Assembly: GCF_003992125.1 (NCBI RefSeq)
Contig: NZ_RQUY01000023.1
Span: 1 to 34,226 of the forward strand
DNA from: Veillonella caviae
GTDB taxonomy: Bacteria > Bacillota > Negativicutes > Veillonellales > Veillonellaceae
Direction of reading: 5' to 3'
Length of the DNA: 34,226 bases
Numbering within the stretch: position 1 is the stretch's first letter; each line of letters begins with the position of its first letter. The translations under genes were made by a program, and so were the position numbers. This document shows, piece by piece, positions 31,349 to 34,226 of this stretch. The notes under the pieces were generated by a model. That model saw nothing but the letters and a program-made list of their open reading frames with translations. It did not search any database and was not told the DNA's origin.

Positions 31349-32284
31349 TTACTCCTTTCTCAATCGTGGATCCACAATATGTTGAATAATGTCAAATAGT
31401 AAATTAAATACAACAAATAAGAATCCTACGAATAAAACATAAGTCTGTATAATCGGATAATCTCGATTAAAAATAGAACTAATGCATAATTGTCCCAACC
31501 CAGGCCAAGCAAACACATTCTCTACAACGATAGTACCAGAAATCAGTTGAGGAATACTCATACCAATAGCTACAATACAGGTATGTAGAGAATTCATTAA
31601 AATATGCTTAGTTAATATAATATGTCGTTTCACACCTCGCACTGTAGCATAAGTGACAAAATCTTCTCTCATAATTTCTAACATATTATTGCGAATCAAT
31701 CGGATATATGTAGAGATATACGTTAAACTGACTGTGAAAGCTGGTAAAACAAGATGTTTCCAGCTCGCACTACCACTAGTAGGTAACAAATTTAACTTAA
31801 TACTAATAATCCAAATGAGTAACAACCCAATCCAGTATGCTGGCATAGATGTCGTAATAAATACGAATCCCCTCATAATCCGATCAAACAAACCATCTTT
31901 ATAAACAGCACAAAAAAAGCCAATAGGTACACTTAGACCGATAACAAATACTAAAGATGTCAATGCCAACACAAGTGTGGATGGCAAAGCTCTCTCAAAT
32001 TCACTCAACACAGTACGTGTAGGATTGACATAAGACACGCCAAAGTCAAGTTGCAAACAATTCACTAGCCAATACCAATAGCGAACTAAAAATGGCTCAT
32101 CTAGCCCTAGTTCTAAACGAACTTGGGCTATCATTTCAGGTGTAATTATTGGCGTTTGACGCACCCGCAAAGCAACTTCAGCTGGATCAGAAGGGATTAA
32201 ATTAATGAAAATAAAACAAACAAATGAAATAGCTAAGAGCAATGGTATAGCCGTTAATGTACGCCGTAGGATATAACTAAACAT
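31349..32284 (-). CDS. nikB: Nickel ABC transporter permease NikB
   Basis: Membrane permease of 311 residues. The opening MFSYILRRTLTAIPLLLAISF, then the segment around LGLDEPFLVRYWYWLVNCLQLDFGVS, and the closing VVENVFAWPGLGQLCISSIFNRDYPIIQ with DPRLRKE closely resemble E. coli NikB (recalled, not aligned by program). AAGGAG precedes the ATG. A 17-bp perfect hairpin separates it from nikA, which is upstream in the same direction. Confidence 0.9.
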   Translation of the reverse strand: MFSYILRRTLTAIPLLLAISFVCFIFINLIPSDPAEVALRVRQTPIITPEMIAQVRLELGLDEPFLVRYWYWLVNCLQLDFGVSYVNPTRTVLSEFERALPSTLVLALTSLVFVIGLSVPIGFFCAVYKDGLFDRIMRGFVFITTSMPAYWIGLLLIWIISIKLNLLPTSGSASWKHLVLPAFTVSLTYISTYIRLIRNNMLEIMREDFVTYATVRGVKRHIILTKHILMNSLHTCIVAIGMSIPQLISGTIVVENVFAWPGLGQLCISSIFNRDYPIIQTYVLFVGFLFVVFNLLFDIIQHIVDPRLRKE

Positions 32285-32303
32285 AAACTTCTCCTTTACA
32301 TGG

Positions 32304-32343
32304 GAATAAGGCTATTGTAGAAAGCTCTACAATAGCCTTATTC
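32304..32343 (-). other. Intercistronic hairpin between nikA and nikB
   Basis: A 17-bp perfect stem (32304-32320 with 32327-32343, extendable to 18) with a 4-6 base loop and no T run on minus; the next bases are CCCATG, then the nikB ribosome binding site. It should stay in the transcript, protecting the nikA end from 3' decay or partly limiting read-through. Confidence 0.8.
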
Positions 32344-32385
32344 AATTTGTATCTAAGATAATAAAATATAAACTGAGATACACAA

Positions 32386-33966
32386 TTATTTTTCAAGAGA
32401 CATAGAAGCAAATGGCACTTCATATTGGGTAGGCATGAAGTGAACCCCTTTTACACGGTTATTATAAACAGCTTTATTTGTTTCATATGTAATTGGAATA
32501 TAAACTGCATCTTCATGGAGATGAGTTAATACAAATTTGTATAACTCTTGACGACGAGTTTCGTCAGTAGATGTCAAAATTTCTGTAATAGCATTATCAA
32601 TTTCCGCTTTATCCGCTAAACCTTGTTGCGCTGCATAATCACCATATACTGGACGTCTCATACCAGACAAAGATGATTGTGGATCATATGGTGTGCCCCA
32701 AGAGATATTAAATACCAAGTCAAAGTTACCAGCTTTCATATTATCGCGATAAGATTGTTCTTCTTCACCTTTAATAGTCAGCTTAATACCAACTTTCTTA
32801 TATTCAGCTTGCAAGAATTCTGCAATATTTTTCTCTGTTACACTATCAGCATTATATAAGAGGTTAAACTCCAATGGCTTTCCATCTTTAGTATAAATCC
32901 CATCTGCACCTAATACATAGCCAGCCTCAGACAATGTAGATTTAGCTTTTTCCTCACTATACTCATATGGCTTTAATCCTACATTTGCATATGGAACAGA
33001 CGTAGCAAACAATGTATCTGCTGCTGGTTCTAAACCATAGAAAATGCCTTCAGAAATTTTTTGTTTATTCGTAGCATATTGCAATGCATAACGTACTGCT
33101 TTATCATTTAGACCAGGTTTCGTCGTATTAATTACGATTTGACGAGTAGATGTAGGTTTCGACACATCTGCGGTAAAACCTTTCAAGTCTTTAAACTTTC
33201 TCATTGCATCAGGATCAACCATATTTTTACCATAAATTAAATCGATTTCACCTTTTTCAAGAGCTAAAATACGAGTTTGATTATCAGGAATAACTTTTAC
33301 AACAATCTTCTTAATTTTAGGCTGCTCTCCCCAATAATTTTCATTTGCTTCAAAAACAGCATATTTATCAGTTACTACTTCTGTTAATTTGTATGGGCCA
33401 GAACCTACATAACTAGTTACACCATCTTTTGTAGTACCATTTTTCATAGATTTAGGAGAAATCATCGCAAATGGACGCGTAACACCTAACTCTGTTAATA
33501 ATGGATAATATGGTTTTGAAAGCTTAATAACAAATGTATTCGCATCTGTTGCTTCATAACTGGTAATCAAATCAAGGGATTCAAGCCAAGTATGACGAGA
33601 ACGATTATCTAAAATTGCATCAAAGTTTGCTTTAATAGCATTCGCATCTAATACCTCCCCATCAGAGAATTTCATATTAGGACGAATGTGGAATGTATAT
33701 GTTAAACCATCAGCACTAATATCCCAAGACTCTGCCAAACCAGGGCCATAACCAGTATCAGTAATCTGTACTAATGTGTCATATAGCATTTCCTGTGCAT
33801 ACATTTCACCTGCATATAAATGAGGGTTTAAATCACGAATATCGCGAAAATTAGCAAATGTTAATTGCTCTGGATTCTGAACTTCTGTCGTAGAACTACC
33901 ACAACCAAGAACTCCAAATAGCCCCATTGTTAATGCAGCTACACCTATTAGACGTTTTACTTTCAT
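32386..33966 (-). CDS. nikA: Nickel-binding lipoprotein NikA
   Basis: Family 5 solute-binding protein of 526 residues, first gene of the nik operon. The signal peptide ends in a lipobox (VLGC) with Cys22 as the lipidated residue. LNPHLYAGEMYAQEMLYDTLV, FDAILDNRSRHTWLESL, YYPLLTELGVTRPFAMISP, ADTLFATSVPYANVGLKP and WGTPYDPQ closely match remembered E. coli NikA segments, including the Arg-rich site. The position of the E. coli Ni ligand His416 appears to be Tyr441 (RPVYGDY). Nickel import for hydrogenase or urease is the likely role. GAGGAG lies 7 bases before the ATG. A different metal-chelate substrate is possible. Confidence 0.9.
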   Translation of the reverse strand: MKVKRLIGVAALTMGLFGVLGCGSSTTEVQNPEQLTFANFRDIRDLNPHLYAGEMYAQEMLYDTLVQITDTGYGPGLAESWDISADGLTYTFHIRPNMKFSDGEVLDANAIKANFDAILDNRSRHTWLESLDLITSYEATDANTFVIKLSKPYYPLLTELGVTRPFAMISPKSMKNGTTKDGVTSYVGSGPYKLTEVVTDKYAVFEANENYWGEQPKIKKIVVKVIPDNQTRILALEKGEIDLIYGKNMVDPDAMRKFKDLKGFTADVSKPTSTRQIVINTTKPGLNDKAVRYALQYATNKQKISEGIFYGLEPAADTLFATSVPYANVGLKPYEYSEEKAKSTLSEAGYVLGADGIYTKDGKPLEFNLLYNADSVTEKNIAEFLQAEYKKVGIKLTIKGEEEQSYRDNMKAGNFDLVFNISWGTPYDPQSSLSGMRRPVYGDYAAQQGLADKAEIDNAITEILTSTDETRRQELYKFVLTHLHEDAVYIPITYETNKAVYNNRVKGVHFMPTQYEVPFASMSLEK

Positions 33967-34022
33967 ACAATTCTCCTCAAACTACAAATGATATTAATTC
34001 ACAAAATTAGAATTAATTTAAG

Positions 34023-34050
34023 GATATAATATATTGATATTGAAAGTCAA
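34023..34050 (-). promoter_or_regulatory. Promoter of the nik operon
   Basis: On minus, TTGACT (34050-34045, 5 of 6) and TATATC (34028-34023, 4 of 6) are separated by 16 bases, about 57 bases before the nikA start. No NikR-type GTATGA-N16-TCATAC site was seen in the surrounding A/T-rich gap. Confidence 0.5.
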
Positions 34051-34102
34051 ATTCGATATTGGCATAGATATGATGAAATATGAAAATTAAATAATCCTAT
34101 TA

Positions 34103-34135
34103 TAAAAAAAAGACACACCCTCAGGTGTGTCTTTT
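34103..34135 (-). terminator. Terminator of the rRNA operon
   Basis: A 9-bp perfect stem (AGACACACC at 34111-34119 with GGTGTGTCT at 34124-34132), 4-base loop, extended by A/T pairs, is followed on minus by eight T. It lies right after the 5S rRNA 3' end. Confidence 0.92.
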
Positions 34136-34139
34136 GCTT

Positions 34140-34226
34140 AATCAGCGACTTCCTATCCTCCCAGGCCGTCTCCAGCCAAGTACTTTCGGCGTTTATGAGC
34201 TTAACTACTGTGTTCGAGATGGGAAC
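34140..34226 (-). rRNA. rrf: 5S ribosomal RNA, 3' part (5' end outside the window)
   Basis: On minus from the window edge the sequence reads GTTCCCATCTCGAACACAG, then AGTTAAGCTC and AACGCCGA, the conserved loop B/C region of 5S rRNA. It continues to GGGAGGATAGGAAGTCGCTGAT, the 3' helix region. Roughly the first 30 nucleotides are missing because the window ends. The exact 3' end is uncertain by a few bases. Confidence 0.93.

Noticed and set aside
33960-34060. NikR operator upstream of nikA
   Set aside because: TCATAC is present only as part of the nikA start, and no GTATGA lies 16 bases away.
33967-34102. Metal riboswitch in the nikA leader
   Set aside because: The gap is A/T-rich with no convincing multi-helix G/C-rich fold.
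1-34226. CRISPR array, insertion sequence, prophage or tRNA genes
   Set aside because: No repeated spaced units, transposase, integrase or tRNA cloverleaf pattern was found on reading both strands.

Overview
The window looks like a chromosomal segment of a diderm Firmicute of class Negativicutes, most probably Veillonella. The base composition is AT-rich with strong AGGAGG ribosome binding sites. Firmicute-type genes (YkpA-like ABC-F, DivIC, short-Q-loop CydA, Rrf2) sit beside features of a cell with a periplasm (a peptide-binding protein with a signal peptide but no lipobox, next to NikA-type lipoprotein uptake). The genus is an inference from gene content. Nearly all genes lie on the minus strand; only a pyridoxal kinase and a DUF805 gene are on plus.

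Layout, left to right (transcription mostly right to left). 44-2867: tilS, ppx/gppA, an S1-domain protein and divIC. 3016-6817: a folate-pterin operon (ABC-F, folE, folP, folB, folK) behind a strong promoter and a short leader with a hairpin. 6919-9030: an M20 amidohydrolase and an LD-carboxypeptidase. 9197-15373: an oligopeptide ABC transporter operon, oppB-C-D-F, then a cytoplasmic beta-lactamase-fold serine hydrolase, then oppA last. 15519-17129: the two plus-strand genes, the first divergent from opp. 17333-25399: an unknown membrane protein, a fused cydD-cydC exporter, cydAB, and the Rrf2 regulator immediately upstream of cydAB. 25601-27218: a PiT phosphate transporter with its DUF47 partner. 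27373-28739: moaB and a membrane-anchored polysaccharide deacetylase. 28920-33966: a complete nickel-type nikABCDE operon. 34140-34226: the 3' part of a 5S rRNA gene with its terminator, the end of an rRNA operon entering from the right.

How the genes may work together. The cyd genes form one aerobic or microaerobic respiration unit: oxidase subunits, the thiol exporter needed for oxidase assembly, and a cysteine-rich Rrf2 sensor. Opp, the serine hydrolase, LdcA and the M20 enzyme read as a peptide, and perhaps murein-peptide, uptake and processing neighbourhood. The fol operon is complete for the pterin branch, but its FolE has lost residues central to the canonical GTP cyclohydrolase I reaction, which is the most striking protein-level oddity here.

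No CRISPR array, insertion sequence, phage gene or tRNA was seen. No stretch longer than 300 bases lacks a gene; the larger gaps (about 130-330 bases between annotated starts and stops) hold the promoters, terminators and inverted repeats listed.
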